Assembly: GCF_022419185.1 (NCBI RefSeq)
Contig: NZ_JAJOZK010000003.1
Span: forward strand, 217,120 to 281,119
Origin: Thermomonas flagellata
GTDB lineage: Bacteria > Pseudomonadota > Gammaproteobacteria > Xanthomonadales > Xanthomonadaceae
Reading direction: 5' to 3'
Length of the DNA: 64,000 nt
Part shown: positions 1 to 8,448 of the stretch, piece after piece
How positions within the stretch are numbered: position 1 is the stretch's first letter
Layout: each line of letters begins with the position of its first letter
Translations under genes and position numbers: made by a program
Notes under the pieces: model-generated
The model's input: only the letters and a program-made list of their open reading frames with translations
Told to the model about the DNA's origin: nothing
The model's database searches: none

Positions 1-440
1 GACAGGTTGGTGCCCATGCCCTTGTTGCTGCTGTCGAACGCGACCGGGCCGGCGGAGCCGACCGCGACCACGGTGGCGACGGTGGTGACGTCGTTCTTCA
101 GCTGGGCATTGACGGTGTTGATCTGGTCGAGGCCGAGGTAGACGTTGTCCTCGGTGTCGCTGCCGGCGCCGGCCTTGTTGATGGTGATGGTGTACGGACC
201 ACCCACGCGCAGGCCGCGCGCCAGGTAGCGGCCATTGGCGTCGGTCACGGCGCGGCTGACGGTGCCCGACTCGACGTGGGTGATGGTCACCTCGGCGCCG
301 GCGACCGGCTTGCCGTCGGCGGACGTCACCAGGCCGGTGATGCCGGCGGAGGTGCTCTGCGCGAACACGGGGGCCGCGGCGAGCGCCGCCATCAGGCCGA
401 GCGACAGCCGGGACAGCCGTACGCGGTTCGGGTGGTTCAT
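1..440 (-). CDS. Oar-like TonB-dependent receptor, N-terminal part (runs off the left edge)
   Basis: Only the first 146 codons are present; the gene continues past the window edge. The ATG at 440 opens a clear signal peptide (basic start, hydrophobic core, A-P-V-F-A then Q-S, cleavage near residue 27). A carboxypeptidase-regulatory-like domain follows (about residues 30-110), with a typical S-A-G-I-T-G-L-V start and D-A-N-G-R-Y-L turn. This arrangement is usual for Oar-type outer-membrane receptors of Xanthomonadaceae, which are thought to import substrates with TonB energy. The barrel and plug lie outside the window, so the substrate is unknown. A PhoB-box-like sequence 160 bp upstream suggests phosphate-responsive expression; this is inference. 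Confidence 0.8.
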   Translation of the reverse strand, partial: MNHPNRVRLSRLSLGLMAALAAAPVFAQSTSAGITGLVTSADGKPVAGAEVTITHVESGTVSRAVTDANGRYLARGLRVGGPYTITINKAGAGSDTEDNVYLGLDQINTVNAQLKNDVTTVATVVAVGSAGPVAFDSSNKGMGTNL

Positions 441-598
441 GGTGTTGACCTCGGGAGTTGACGGTTGGTGGTGGAACGATCGGCGTTGCGACACGCAGGC
501 GACCCACCCGCCCGCATGGGCATGGTCGGATCGTCAGGACTTCTGGCCCGGCGGCAGAACCGCTGGTTCACCAAATATTAACACGATAGGCCGCGCAC

Positions 599-616
599 AT
601 GACGAAACCATGACAG
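599..616 (-). promoter_or_regulatory. Candidate PhoB box upstream of the Oar-like receptor
   Basis: Read on the minus strand, CTGTCAT-GGTT-TCGTCAT is two 7-bp half-sites in the 11-bp period of a Pho box; the first is a perfect match to the E. coli consensus and the second matches 5 of 7. An AT-rich stretch that could hold a -10 element lies downstream, at about 571-590. The rest of the 441-661 gap shows no gene. Confidence 0.5.
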
Positions 617-661
617 CCGCGCGGCAAGCGTCATGCGCGCCGGGACGCGGCGCGCGGCGGG

Positions 662-1258
662 TCAGGCGGCGGCGCCGCGCAGGTAGCCGGCCAGGCCGTC
701 CAGCAGCATCTGCACCGAGATGGCCACGATCACCATCCCCATCAGGCGTTCGATCGCGGTCAGGGCGCGGGTGCCGAGCAGGCGCTTGAGGTAGGTGGCC
801 GAGAACAGGATCGCCGCGGTCGCGGCCCAGGCCAGCACCAGCGCCAGCATCCAGTCGCCCATCCGGTGCGGCTCCTGACTGCCCAGCAGCATCACTGCGG
901 CCATCCCGGAGGGGCCGGCGATCAGCGGGATCGCCATCGGCACGATGAACGGCTCGCCGCCCGGGACCTCCCCCATCACCCCCTCCGGGGTCGGGAAGAT
1001 CATGCGCAGGCCGATCAGGAACAGCACGATGCCGCCGGCGATCGAGACCGACTCCTGGCGCAGGTGCATCAGTTCCAGGGCGTACTGGCCACCCCACAGG
1101 AACAGCATCAGCACCGCCAGCGCGATCAGCAGCTCGCGCACCAGAATCCGGCGCTGGCGCGCCGGCGGCAGGCCCTTGAGCAGGCTCAGGAAGACCGGGA
1201 TGTTGCCCAGCGGGTCGAGGATGAAGAACAGCAGGACGGCGGCGGAGACGACGGTCAT
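662..1258 (-). CDS. MarC family integral membrane protein
   Basis: 198 residues, the usual MarC length, with six hydrophobic segments. The N-terminal F-F-I-L-D-P-L-G-N-I-P motif and the central L-I-A-G-P-S-G-M segment identify the family. MarC proteins sit in the inner membrane and have no settled function; the old link to multiple antibiotic resistance was withdrawn. The ATG at 1258 overlaps the stop of the upstream SDR gene by four bases (ATGA), so the two are probably translationally coupled in a glutaredoxin-SDR-marC operon. Confidence 0.88.
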   Translation of the reverse strand: MTVVSAAVLLFFILDPLGNIPVFLSLLKGLPPARQRRILVRELLIALAVLMLFLWGGQYALELMHLRQESVSIAGGIVLFLIGLRMIFPTPEGVMGEVPGGEPFIVPMAIPLIAGPSGMAAVMLLGSQEPHRMGDWMLALVLAWAATAAILFSATYLKRLLGTRALTAIERLMGMVIVAISVQMLLDGLAGYLRGAAA

Positions 1259-1986
1259 GCCGGCCGCGGCTCCGGCGTGGCGTCCACCACCTGCCCGCGC
1301 AGGGCGGCGGCCGCGGGCGAGAGCAGGTGCACGCAGGCGGCGGCGTAGTCCGACGGCGGCCGCGCCTGGGTGTCGGTGTTGGGCTGGAAGGCGCGCGCGC
1401 GCAGGGCGGTGCGCATCGGCCCCGGGCGCAGGCCGCTGACGCGCGGCCCGGCCGCGCCCAACTCGGCCTGCAGCATCGGCACCAGCGCCGCCAGCGCGGC
1501 CTGGGCCAGCCCGTAGCCGCCCCAGAACGCGCCCTCGCCGCCGCAGCGGGCGGGCGCGTCCAGCGCGAACACCACTGCGCCGTCGGGTGCGCCCGCCAGC
1601 AGCGGCAGGCAGGCCTGGGTCAGCCACCAGCGCGCGGTGAGATCGACATGGAGGGCGCGCGCGAAGTCGGCCGGATCGGTGTGCTGCAACGGGGTCAGGC
1701 CGCGGAACTCGGCGGCGCAGTGCAGCACCCCGTCCAGCCGCCCGCAGCCCGCGGCGATGCGGTCGGCCATCTCCAGGTAGTCGTCCGGGCCGGCGCCCTC
1801 GAGGTCGAGCGGGTACAGCGCCGGCGCCGGCCCCTGCGCCGCGATCGCATCGTGCAGGCGCTCCAGCGCCGGCACCCGGCGTCCGAGCAGCACCAGCTCC
1901 GCCCCGGCGCGCGCGCAGGCGGCGGCGGCGGCCGCGCCCAGCCCGCCGGTCGCGCCGGTCACCAGGATCACCCGCCCGGCCAGCAC
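1255..1986 (-). CDS. SDR-fold (YciK-like) protein with a degraded catalytic site
   Basis: 243 residues from a GTG start six bases after the glutaredoxin stop. The nucleotide-binding T-G-A-T-G-G-L-G motif is at the N-terminus (about residues 9-16), as in short-chain dehydrogenases of the YciK type. The catalytic YxxxK motif reads Y158-G-L-A-Q162, so the lysine is glutamine, and the usual serine about 13 residues before the tyrosine is replaced by Ala/Pro. Cofactor binding may persist, but ordinary oxidoreductase activity is doubtful. No ATG is available near the start of homology, so GTG is the best choice. Substrate unknown. Confidence 0.75.
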   Translation of the reverse strand: MLAGRVILVTGATGGLGAAAAAACARAGAELVLLGRRVPALERLHDAIAAQGPAPALYPLDLEGAGPDDYLEMADRIAAGCGRLDGVLHCAAEFRGLTPLQHTDPADFARALHVDLTARWWLTQACLPLLAGAPDGAVVFALDAPARCGGEGAFWGGYGLAQAALAALVPMLQAELGAAGPRVSGLRPGPMRTALRARAFQPNTDTQARPPSDYAAACVHLLSPAAAALRGQVVDATPEPRPA

Positions 1987-1991
1987 CCGGC

Positions 1992-2321
1992 TCAGCCCTT
2001 GGCCTGCTGGGCGTCCGCGACCAGGCGCGCCAGTTCGCCGGACTCGGCCAGTTCCACGGTGATGTCGCAGCCGCCGATCAGCTCGCCGTTGATGAACAGC
2101 TGCGGGAAGGTCGGCCAGTCGGAATAGCGCGGCAGGTTGGCGCGGATCTCCGGCTCCGCCAGCACGTTCACGGTGTGCAGCTGGGTGGCGCCGGCGGCCT
2201 TGAGCGCCTGCACCGCGCGGCTGGAGAACCCGCACATCGGGAACTGCGGGGTGCCCTTCATGAACAGGACGATCGGATGGCCTTCGATTTCGGCGCGGAT
2301 GCGCTCTTCGATGGTGGACAT
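1992..2321 (-). CDS. grxD: Monothiol glutaredoxin, Grx4 family
   Basis: 109 residues with the family signature K-G-T-P-Q-F-P-M-C-G-F-S, a CGFS-type monothiol active site at about residues 22-33, followed by W-P-T-F-P-Q-L-F and G-G-C-D. Grx4-type proteins bind a [2Fe-2S] cluster with glutathione and pass it to iron-sulfur targets in the cytoplasm, often with BolA. The gene leads the grxD-SDR-marC operon and is divergent from sodB, so two oxidative-stress and iron-related functions share an intergenic region of about 125 bp. The ATG at 2321 gives the standard family N-terminus. Confidence 0.93.
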   Translation of the reverse strand: MSTIEERIRAEIEGHPIVLFMKGTPQFPMCGFSSRAVQALKAAGATQLHTVNVLAEPEIRANLPRYSDWPTFPQLFINGELIGGCDITVELAESGELARLVADAQQAKG

Positions 2322-2447
2322 GGGGTGGGCTCCGGCAGGCATGGCCCGCCGCTGCACGCGGCGGCGACGGGCGCGGCGATAGAATGGATAGTGTAAATCC
2401 TCGCGCGGCCCCGCCCGCACCCGCCCGCCAACGACAGGAGCCAGACC

Positions 2448-3026
2448 GTGGCCATCGAACTGCCCCCCCTGCCCTACGACCGCACCGCCCTGGAGCCGCA
2501 CATCTCCGCGGAGACCCTCGACTACCACTACGGCAAGCACCACAAGGCCTACGTGGACAACCTCAACAAGCTGATCGAAGGCACCGAGTACGCCGACACC
2601 CCGCTGGAGGAGATCGTGCGCACCTCGCAGGGCGCGGTGTTCAACAACGCCGCCCAGGTGTGGAACCACACCTTCTACTGGCATTGCCTCTCGCCCAGCG
2701 GCGGCGGCCGCCCGGGCGGGCGCCTGGCCGAGGCGATCGACGCCGCGTTCGGCAGCTTCGAGAAGTTCCAGGAGGACTTCACCAAGACCGCGATCGGCAC
2801 CTTCGGCTCCGGCTGGGGCTGGCTGGTGCAGCGCCCGGACGGCCGCCTGGCGCTGGCCAGCACCTCCAACGCCGGCACCCCGCTGACCGGCGAGGACACC
2901 CCGCTGCTGACCTGCGACGTGTGGGAACACGCCTACTACATCGACTACCGCAACCTGCGCCCGAAGTACCTGGAGGCGTTCTGGAAGCTGGTGAACTGGG
3001 ACTTCGTGGCCGCGCAGATGCGCTGA
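2448..3026 (+). CDS. sodB: Superoxide dismutase [Fe]
   Basis: 192 residues, the normal length for iron superoxide dismutase, which converts superoxide to oxygen and hydrogen peroxide in the cytoplasm. Metal ligands are visible: H in the L-E-P-H-I-S segment, H in Q-V-W-N-H-T-F-Y-W, and D and H in [11 protein letters not shown]. The start is GTG, chosen because an AGGAG ribosome site lies seven bases before it and the N-terminus A-I-E-L-P-P-L-P-Y is standard. The gene is convergent with purK and ends before a strong hairpin. Confidence 0.96.
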   Translation: MAIELPPLPYDRTALEPHISAETLDYHYGKHHKAYVDNLNKLIEGTEYADTPLEEIVRTSQGAVFNNAAQVWNHTFYWHCLSPSGGGRPGGRLAEAIDAAFGSFEKFQEDFTKTAIGTFGSGWGWLVQRPDGRLALASTSNAGTPLTGEDTPLLTCDVWEHAYYIDYRNLRPKYLEAFWKLVNWDFVAAQMR

Positions 3027-3049
3027 CCTGCGCACCTGCGGATGCCTGC

Positions 3050-3075
3050 CGACGGCCGGGACCTCCCGGCCGTCG
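3050..3075. terminator. Hairpin between convergent sodB and purK
   Basis: Perfect 10-bp stem, 3051-3060 pairing with 3065-3074, and a 4-nt loop, in the 54-bp gap between the sodB and purK stop codons. There is no strong T-run, so it is probably a shared, bidirectional terminator or transcript-stabilising hairpin. Confidence 0.6.
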
Positions 3076-3080
3076 CCGTG

Positions 3081-4247
3081 TCAGGCCGCACGCTCGCCGG
3101 AATCCGCGTCGGTCAGCCGCGCCAGCACCGGCGCCACCTGCGCCTGCCGGCCCAGCGCGTCGCCGATGCGCCGCAGCGCCGCCGCCAGTTCCTGCGGGCT
3201 GTCGGCGCGCACGGTGGCATGGCCGACCTTGCGCCCCGCACGCGGCGGCTTGCCATAGTCGTGCCAGTGCCCGCCGGGCTCGGCCAGCACCGGCCGCGGA
3301 TCCGGCAGCGTGCCGACCCAGTTGAGCATGCAGGCGTGGCCGCGCATGCGGGTGTCGCCCAGCGGCAGGCCCAGCACCGCGCGCAGGTGGTTCTGGAACT
3401 GGCTGGTCTCGCTGCCTTCGATCGTCCAGTGCCCGGAGTTGTGCACGCGCGGGGCCATCTCGTTGGCCAGCAGCGCGCCGTCGCGGCAGAACAGCTCCAG
3501 CGCGAACACGCCGACGTAGCCCAGCGCCTCGGCCAGCGTGCGCGCATGCGCCAGCGCGGCTGCCTCCAGCGCCGCGTCCACCGGCGCGGGCGCCAGGCTG
3601 GCCGAGAGCACGCCCTCGACGTGCCAGTTCTCGGTCAGCGGCCAGGCGCGGAACTGCCCGTCGCGGCCGCGCACGGCCAGCACCGACAGCTCGCGCTGGA
3701 AGGCGACGAAGCCCTCGAGGATCAGCCCCACCGTCGCCGCCTGCGCGCCCAGGGCATCCCAAGCAGCGTCTACGTCGGCCGGGGTCTTGATCCGGAACTG
3801 GCCCTTGCCGTCGTAGCCCAGCCGGCGCGTCTTGAGGATGCAGGGCGTGCCGAGCGCGGCCACCGCGGCATCCAGCGCGGCACGGTCGGGCACGTCCGCG
3901 AACGGCGGCACCGGGATGCCCAGTTCGCGGAACAGGGTCTTCTCGGCCAGCCGGTCCTGGGCCACGGCGAGCGCACGCGGATTCGGGAACACCGGCACCT
4001 GGCCGGTGAGCCATTGCGCCGATTCCGCCGGCACATTCTCGAAATCGAAGGTCGCCACGTCGATCCGCGCGGCGAAGTCGGCGAGCGCGGCCGGATCGGT
4101 GTAGTCGCCGACCACCATCGGCGCGAACTGGCCAGCGCAGGCGTCGGCGGCGCTGTCGAGCACCAAAAACCGCAGCCCGAGCGGCGCCCCCGCCAGCGCC
4201 AGCATCCGCGCCAGCTGCCCGCCGCCGAGGATGCCGACCGTGGTCAT
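3081..4247 (-). CDS. purK: N5-carboxyaminoimidazole ribonucleotide synthase
   Basis: 388 residues with an ATP-grasp fold. It makes N5-CAIR from AIR, bicarbonate and ATP in purine synthesis. The N-terminal [12 protein letters not shown] motif, [16 protein letters not shown]-binding loop, E-L-S-V segment and [12 protein letters not shown] motif are all typical. The ATG overlaps the purE stop by four bases, so PurE and PurK, which act in succession, are coupled. No sign of damage. Confidence 0.96.
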   Translation of the reverse strand: MTTVGILGGGQLARMLALAGAPLGLRFLVLDSAADACAGQFAPMVVGDYTDPAALADFAARIDVATFDFENVPAESAQWLTGQVPVFPNPRALAVAQDRLAEKTLFRELGIPVPPFADVPDRAALDAAVAALGTPCILKTRRLGYDGKGQFRIKTPADVDAAWDALGAQAATVGLILEGFVAFQRELSVLAVRGRDGQFRAWPLTENWHVEGVLSASLAPAPVDAALEAAALAHARTLAEALGYVGVFALELFCRDGALLANEMAPRVHNSGHWTIEGSETSQFQNHLRAVLGLPLGDTRMRGHACMLNWVGTLPDPRPVLAEPGGHWHDYGKPPRAGRKVGHATVRADSPQELAAALRRIGDALGRQAQVAPVLARLTDADSGERAA

Positions 4248-4750
4248 GCGCGCGGGTCGGCGTGCGCCAGCACGTCCTCGGTCTGGCGCGCGCGGAACGC
4301 GGCCAGGCGCGCGGCGAGCGCCGGGTCGGTGGTGGCCAGCAGCGCCGCCGCGAACAGCGCCGCGTTGGCGGCGCCGGCCTGGCCGATGGCGAAGGTGGCC
4401 ACGGGGATCCCGGCCGGCATCTGCACGATCGACAGCAGCGAGTCCAGGCCGTTGAGGGCTTTGCTCTGCACCGGCACGCCGAGCACCGGCAGCGCGGTCT
4501 TGGCCGCCAGCATCCCCGGCAGGTGGGCAGCGCCGCCGGCGCCCGCGATGATCGCGCGCAGCCCGCGCGCGGCGGCCTGCTCGGCATAGGCGAACATCGC
4601 GTCCGGGGTGCGGTGCGCGGACACCACCTGTACCTCGTGCGCCACGCCCAGGGCCTCCAGCCGCGCCGCGGCGTGCTGCATGGTCTCCCAGTCGGAGCGC
4701 GAGCCCATCACGATGCCGACCTGCGGCGCGCCGTCCTGCCCGATCGCCAT
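4244..4750 (-). CDS. purE: N5-carboxyaminoimidazole ribonucleotide mutase
   Basis: 168 residues, class I PurE. It moves the carboxylate of N5-CAIR to carbon 4 to give CAIR. The [10 protein letters not shown] active-site motif, S-A-H-R-T-P and [13 protein letters not shown] segments are intact. The frame stays open to a TTG at 4780, but the ATG at 4750 is chosen because a GGAGG ribosome site sits six bases before it and the TTG has none. First gene of the purEK operon, divergent from the Trm112-like gene. Confidence 0.96.
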   Translation of the reverse strand: MAIGQDGAPQVGIVMGSRSDWETMQHAAARLEALGVAHEVQVVSAHRTPDAMFAYAEQAAARGLRAIIAGAGGAAHLPGMLAAKTALPVLGVPVQSKALNGLDSLLSIVQMPAGIPVATFAIGQAGAANAALFAAALLATTDPALAARLAAFRARQTEDVLAHADPRA

Positions 4751-4825
4751 CGCCGCCTCCACGCGCAAGCTGCCAGCCAAGGAGGCGCTATTCTAGCCGC
4801 CCCGCTCCACTGCCCGGCATCCCGA

Positions 4826-5095
4826 ATGGACCGCACCCTGCTCGACCTGCTGGTCTGCCCCGCCACCCACCAGCCGCTGGCGCTGCTGGAGGCGGACGCA
4901 CTGGCCGCGCTCAACCGCGCGATCGCCGCCGGCCGGGTGCAGCGCGCGGACGGCAGCGCGCAGGCGGCGCCGCTGGCCGCGGCGCTGGTCACCCGCGACC
5001 GCCGCACGGTCTACCGGATCGACGACGGCATCCCGGTGCTGCTGGTGGAGGAGGCGATCGCCACCGCGCAGGTGGACGGCTTCCCCGGCGCATGA
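4826..5095 (+). CDS. Trm112/YcaR family small protein
   Basis: 89 residues beginning M-D-R-T-L-L-D-L-L-V-C-P-A-T-H-Q-P-L, the N-terminal signature of the YcaR/Trm112-like family; a Y-R-I-D-D-G-I-P-V-L-L segment near the C-terminus is also typical. Bacterial members are small proteins of uncertain role; eukaryotic and archaeal Trm112 activates methyltransferases. Only one of the usual zinc cysteines is obvious. The stop overlaps the nadC start (ATGA), indicating co-transcription with NAD biosynthesis. Confidence 0.85.
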   Translation: MDRTLLDLLVCPATHQPLALLEADALAALNRAIAAGRVQRADGSAQAAPLAAALVTRDRRTVYRIDDGIPVLLVEEAIATAQVDGFPGA

Positions 5096-5961
5096 ACGCC
5101 CCGCTGCCCGCGCCGGCCGCGGACGCGGTCGCCGCCGACGCCGCGCGCGCGCTGGCCGAGGACCTCGGCACCGGCGACGTCACCGCGGCGCTGCTGCCGG
5201 ATCGCCCCGAGCAGGCCTACCTGCTGTGCAAGGAGCCGTGCGTGCTGGCCGGCCAAGCCTGGTTCGAAGCCTGCCACCGCGCGCTCGACCCGCAGGTACG
5301 GATCGCGTGGCGGCATGCCGACGGCGACCGGGTGGCAGCCGGCACGGTGGTGGCCGTCCTGCACGGCCGCGCGCGCGCGCTGGTCAGCGCCGAGCGCGCC
5401 GCGCTCAACTTCGTGCAGACCCTGAGCGGCACCGCCACCACCACCGCGCGCTACGTGCAGGCGGTGCGCGGCACCGGCGCGCGCATCCTCGACACCCGCA
5501 AGACCCTGCCCGGCCTGCGCCTGGCGCAAAAGTACGCGGTCCGCGCCGGCGGCGGCGAGAACCACCGGATCGGCCTGTACGACGCGGTGATGCTCAAGGA
5601 GAACCACATCCGTGCGTTCGGCGCGGTGGCGCAGGCCATCGCCGCCGCGCGCGCGGCCCAGCCCGGCCTGCCGCTGATCGTCGAGGTGGAGACTTTGGAC
5701 GAACTGCGGCAGGCGCTGGACGCCGGCTGCACGCGGGTGCTGGTGGACGACTTCGACCCGGCCATGCGCCGCGAGGCCGTGCGGATCGCCAAGGGCGCGC
5801 CCTACCACGGCCGCATCCCGCTGGAGGTGTCCGGCGGGGTCGACCTGGCCGGCGTGCGCGCGATCGCCGAGGACGGGGTGGACTGCATCTCCATCGGCGC
5901 CCTGACCAAGCACGTGCACGCGATCGACTTCTCGATGAAGCTGGGCCCGGCGCCGGGCTGA
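5092..5961 (+). CDS. nadC: Quinolinate phosphoribosyltransferase (decarboxylating)
   Basis: 289 residues. It joins quinolinate to PRPP, releasing carbon dioxide and pyrophosphate, to make nicotinate mononucleotide for NAD. Visible motifs are E-D-L-G-T-G-D-V-T near the N-terminus, R-I-L-D-T-R-K-T-L-P-G-L-R and Q-K-Y-A-V-R-A-G-G-G-E-N-H-R for phosphoribosyl binding, L-K-E-N-H-I, and E-V-S-G-G-V-D-L near the C-terminus. Translation is coupled to the preceding Trm112-like gene by a four-base overlap. No anomalies. Confidence 0.96.
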   Translation: MNAPLPAPAADAVAADAARALAEDLGTGDVTAALLPDRPEQAYLLCKEPCVLAGQAWFEACHRALDPQVRIAWRHADGDRVAAGTVVAVLHGRARALVSAERAALNFVQTLSGTATTTARYVQAVRGTGARILDTRKTLPGLRLAQKYAVRAGGGENHRIGLYDAVMLKENHIRAFGAVAQAIAAARAAQPGLPLIVEVETLDELRQALDAGCTRVLVDDFDPAMRREAVRIAKGAPYHGRIPLEVSGGVDLAGVRAIAEDGVDCISIGALTKHVHAIDFSMKLGPAPG

Positions 5962-6073
5962 GCGCGCCGCCCCCCGCGCGCGAACGCCATCCGGCGCATC
6001 CGGCCCACCCGCGCGCGCCGCGCGGACGCCGCGCGGCTTGCACCAGGGGGCGGCGCTGGCGACCATAGCCGCG

Positions 6074-6421
6074 ATGGAAACCTTCTTGCTGCTGATGCTG
6101 CTCGGCGCCGCCGGGTTCTTCTTTTTCACCGCGGCGCGCGCGGCCGCCGAACGCGCCGCGCAGATCGGCCGCGATGCCTGCGCCGCGGCCGGGGTGCAGT
6201 GGCTGGACCAATCCGTGCACGCCACCGGCATGCGCCTGCGCCGGCGCGCGGACGGCTGGCTCGGGATCGAGCGCACCTTCCGCTTCGAGTACTCCGAGGA
6301 CGGCCAGGACCGCCACGTCGGGCGGATGGTGCTGCTCGGCGACACCCTGGTCGGGTTCTCCGGGCCGACCCGCGCGGCGCAGGCGGTGGTGCGGCGGTTC
6401 CCGGCCGCGGCGGAGCCCTGA
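6074..6421 (+). CDS. DUF3301-type small membrane-anchored protein
   Basis: 115 residues. A single hydrophobic helix (about residues 3-22, M-E-T-F-L-L-L-M-L-L) is followed by a soluble region with Q-W-L-D-Q-S-V and R-T-F-R-F-E-Y-S-E-D-G motifs, matching DUF3301 proteins of Xanthomonadaceae and pseudomonads. Function unknown. The ATG at 6074 is preferred over a TTG at 6038 because it puts the membrane segment at the very N-terminus as in the family; the ribosome site is weak for both. It converges on sspB. Confidence 0.75.
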   Translation: METFLLLMLLGAAGFFFFTAARAAAERAAQIGRDACAAAGVQWLDQSVHATGMRLRRRADGWLGIERTFRFEYSEDGQDRHVGRMVLLGDTLVGFSGPTRAAQAVVRRFPAAAEP

Positions 6422-6439
6422 GCGGCGCGCGCCCGCGCC

Positions 6440-6934
6440 TTACTTCACCACCCGCAGGTGGCCGCGCCGCGGCGGCGGGCGGTCGTCGTCGCCGGGACCG
6501 CTGTCGGCGTCGGTGTCCTCCGTACCGTAATCCGCACGCAGCGCCCCGAGCCCCTCGGGTTCCGGCGCCGGTTCCGGATCCACGTCCACCGGCGGTACCC
6601 GCGGATCCTCCGGCAAGGCCATGCCCTGCCCGGTCTCGCGCGCGTAGATCGCGACCACCGCCGCGACCGGCACCACCACCGCCTGGCTGACCCCGCCGAA
6701 GCGGGCGGTGAAGCGCAGCGCGTCGTCCTCCATCTGCAGGTGGGCGACCGCGCGCTCGGCGATGTTGAGCACGATCCGCCCGTCCTGCACCGCATGCGCC
6801 GGCACCCGCACGCCGGGGCGGGTGGCGTCCACCAGCACGTACGGGGTCATGCCGTTGTCCACGATCCACTCGTACAGCGCGCGCAGCAGGTACGGGCGCT
6901 GGCTGGTCATCGGCGGCGGCACGGCGGCGGTCAT
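6440..6934 (-). CDS. sspB: ClpXP protease specificity-enhancing factor SspB
   Basis: 164 residues. SspB delivers ssrA-tagged and other substrates to ClpXP. The N-terminal R-P-Y-L-L-R-A-L-Y-E-W-I-V-D-N-G-M-T-P-Y motif and the G-R-I-V-L-N-I substrate-groove region are family-typical. After about residue 105 comes an acidic, proline-rich linker ending in a conserved-looking R-G-H-L-R-V-V-K tail, corresponding to the ClpX-binding tail. It begins eight bases after sspA, the standard sspAB pair. A second ATG at 6910 is possible. Confidence 0.95.
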   Translation of the reverse strand: MTAAVPPPMTSQRPYLLRALYEWIVDNGMTPYVLVDATRPGVRVPAHAVQDGRIVLNIAERAVAHLQMEDDALRFTARFGGVSQAVVVPVAAVVAIYARETGQGMALPEDPRVPPVDVDPEPAPEPEGLGALRADYGTEDTDADSGPGDDDRPPPRRGHLRVVK

Positions 6935-6941
6935 GCGCGGC

Positions 6942-7577
6942 TCAGGCCGGGATCTCGCGCAGCTGCTTCTCCTGCTCGGTCAGGCTGCGGGTGAAGCCGG
7001 GGTTGCGGAAGATGCGGTTGCCGTAGTCCTCGATCGCCTTGCCGTCCTTCGGCAGGCCGACCCCGAGCGCGTCCAGCCGCCAGATGATCGGCGCCATCGC
7101 GCAGTCGGCCAGGCTCATCTCCGGGTTGAGGAAGAACTTGCTGGCCTTGAACAGCGGCAGCGCGGCGGTCAACAGCTCCTTCAGGCGCTTGCGCCCGGCC
7201 TCGGCCTGCTGCTTGTTGCCGAGCTGGATCGCCTGCACCTGCGGCACCCAGTCGTGCTCGATGCGCAGCATCGCCAGGCGCAGGCGCGCGCGCGAGAGCG
7301 GGTCGACCGGCATCAGCGGCGGATGCGGGTAACGCTCGTCGAGGTATTCGCTGACCACGCTGGCCGCGTACAGCACCAGGTCGCGCTCGACCAGGGTCGG
7401 CACCGAGTGGTACGGGTTCAGATCCATCAGATCCTCGGGCGGGTTCTGCGGGTCCACCGGGATCATGTCGTAGGTCACGCCCTTGGCCGCCAGCACCAGG
7501 CGGACGCGGTGGCACAGCACGTCGTCGACCGCGGAAAACAGCGTCAGTGCATTGCGCATGCGCGTACTCACAGCCAT
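6942..7577 (-). CDS. sspA: Stringent starvation protein A (glutathione-transferase fold)
   Basis: 211 residues with a thioredoxin-like N-terminal domain (A-L-T-L-F-S, C-H-R-V-R-L-V-L-A-A-K-G-V) and a helical C-terminal domain. SspA binds RNA polymerase and alters promoter choice under stress. The N-P-Y-H-S-V-P-T-L-V-E-R-D-L-V-L segment is the usual SspA hallmark. Three ATGs are close together (7580, 7577, 7559); 7577 gives the N-terminus M-A-V-S-T-R-M-R, most like relatives. It lies downstream of the cytochrome bc1 genes, as in other gamma- and betaproteobacteria. Confidence 0.94.
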   Translation of the reverse strand: MAVSTRMRNALTLFSAVDDVLCHRVRLVLAAKGVTYDMIPVDPQNPPEDLMDLNPYHSVPTLVERDLVLYAASVVSEYLDERYPHPPLMPVDPLSRARLRLAMLRIEHDWVPQVQAIQLGNKQQAEAGRKRLKELLTAALPLFKASKFFLNPEMSLADCAMAPIIWRLDALGVGLPKDGKAIEDYGNRIFRNPGFTRSLTEQEKQLREIPA

Positions 7578-7683
7578 CATCTGCAGCACTCCCGCATCCG
7601 GCGCGCGCCGGATGCACCCGCGCCGCCCGCCCCATGCGGGCGGCTGATTCGCATCGTTCCCGGCGCCGCGCAGATGGGCATCG

Positions 7684-8448
7684 TCAATGCACGTCGCGCC
7701 AGTATTCGCGCTTGAGCAGCCACGCCAGGAACGTGAAGAAGGCGAGGAACAGCACCACCCACACCCCGATCCCGGGCCGCTTGAGCGCCGCCGGCTCGCC
7801 CGCGTATTCCAGGAACGCGGTGATGTCGCGCACCGTGCGGTCGAACTGCTGCGGCGTCTGGCTGCCCTTCTGGCTGATGCTGAAGCCCTCGACCAGGCGC
7901 TCGCCGGTGGCGTCGGCGGCGCCGTAGACCGGCTGCTGCACGCCCTGCAGCGTCCACAGCGGGTTCGGCATCGAGGCGTTCGGGAACAGCCGGTTGTTCC
8001 AGCCGACCGGGCGGCTGGCATCGAGGTAGAACGACTTCAGGTAGGTGTAGATCCAGTCGCCGCCGCGCACCCGCGCGATCAGTGACAGGTCCGGCGGCGC
8101 CTTGCCGAACGCGGCCTGGCCGAGTTCGGGGGGCATCGGCGAGAGGATGTGGTCGCCGAACTTGGCGCCGGTGAAGTCGAGGTTGGCCTTGACCTCCGCC
8201 TCGGTCAGGCCGAGGTCCTGGGCCATGCGCGCGTAACGCAGGTACTTCAGCGAGTGGCAGCCGCTGCAGTAGTTCATGAACAGCGCGGCGCCGCGCTGCA
8301 GCGAGGCGCGGTCGCCAAGGTCGGTACCGGCATGCTGCAACCCGCCCTCGCCACCGGAGGCGAGCGCGGCGGTGGACAGCAGCAGCCCGGCGAGCAGGGC
8401 GGCGGCGCGGGACAGCCAGGCCCGCGGAGTCGGAGGCAGCTCAGTCAT
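7684..8448 (-). CDS. petC: Ubiquinol-cytochrome c reductase, cytochrome c1
   Basis: 254 residues. Signal peptide (about 1-30, ending A-L-A-S), the heme-binding C-S-G-C-H at about residues 61-65, and a C-terminal membrane anchor (G-V-W-V-V-L-F-L-A-F-F-T-F-L-A-W-L-L). It carries electrons from the Rieske protein to soluble cytochrome c on the periplasmic side. A conserved P-N-P-L-W-T-L-Q-G region supports the call, and a methionine in the later M-P-N-P segment could be the second heme ligand. The ATG overlaps the cytochrome b stop by eight bases. Confidence 0.96.
   Translation of the reverse strand: MTELPPTPRAWLSRAAALLAGLLLSTAALASGGEGGLQHAGTDLGDRASLQRGAALFMNYCSGCHSLKYLRYARMAQDLGLTEAEVKANLDFTGAKFGDHILSPMPPELGQAAFGKAPPDLSLIARVRGGDWIYTYLKSFYLDASRPVGWNNRLFPNASMPNPLWTLQGVQQPVYGAADATGERLVEGFSISQKGSQTPQQFDRTVRDITAFLEYAGEPAALKRPGIGVWVVLFLAFFTFLAWLLKREYWRDVH

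Noticed and set aside
4751..4780. Longer purE from a TTG at 4780
   Set aside because: No ribosome site before the TTG, while the ATG at 4750 has a well-placed GGAGG.
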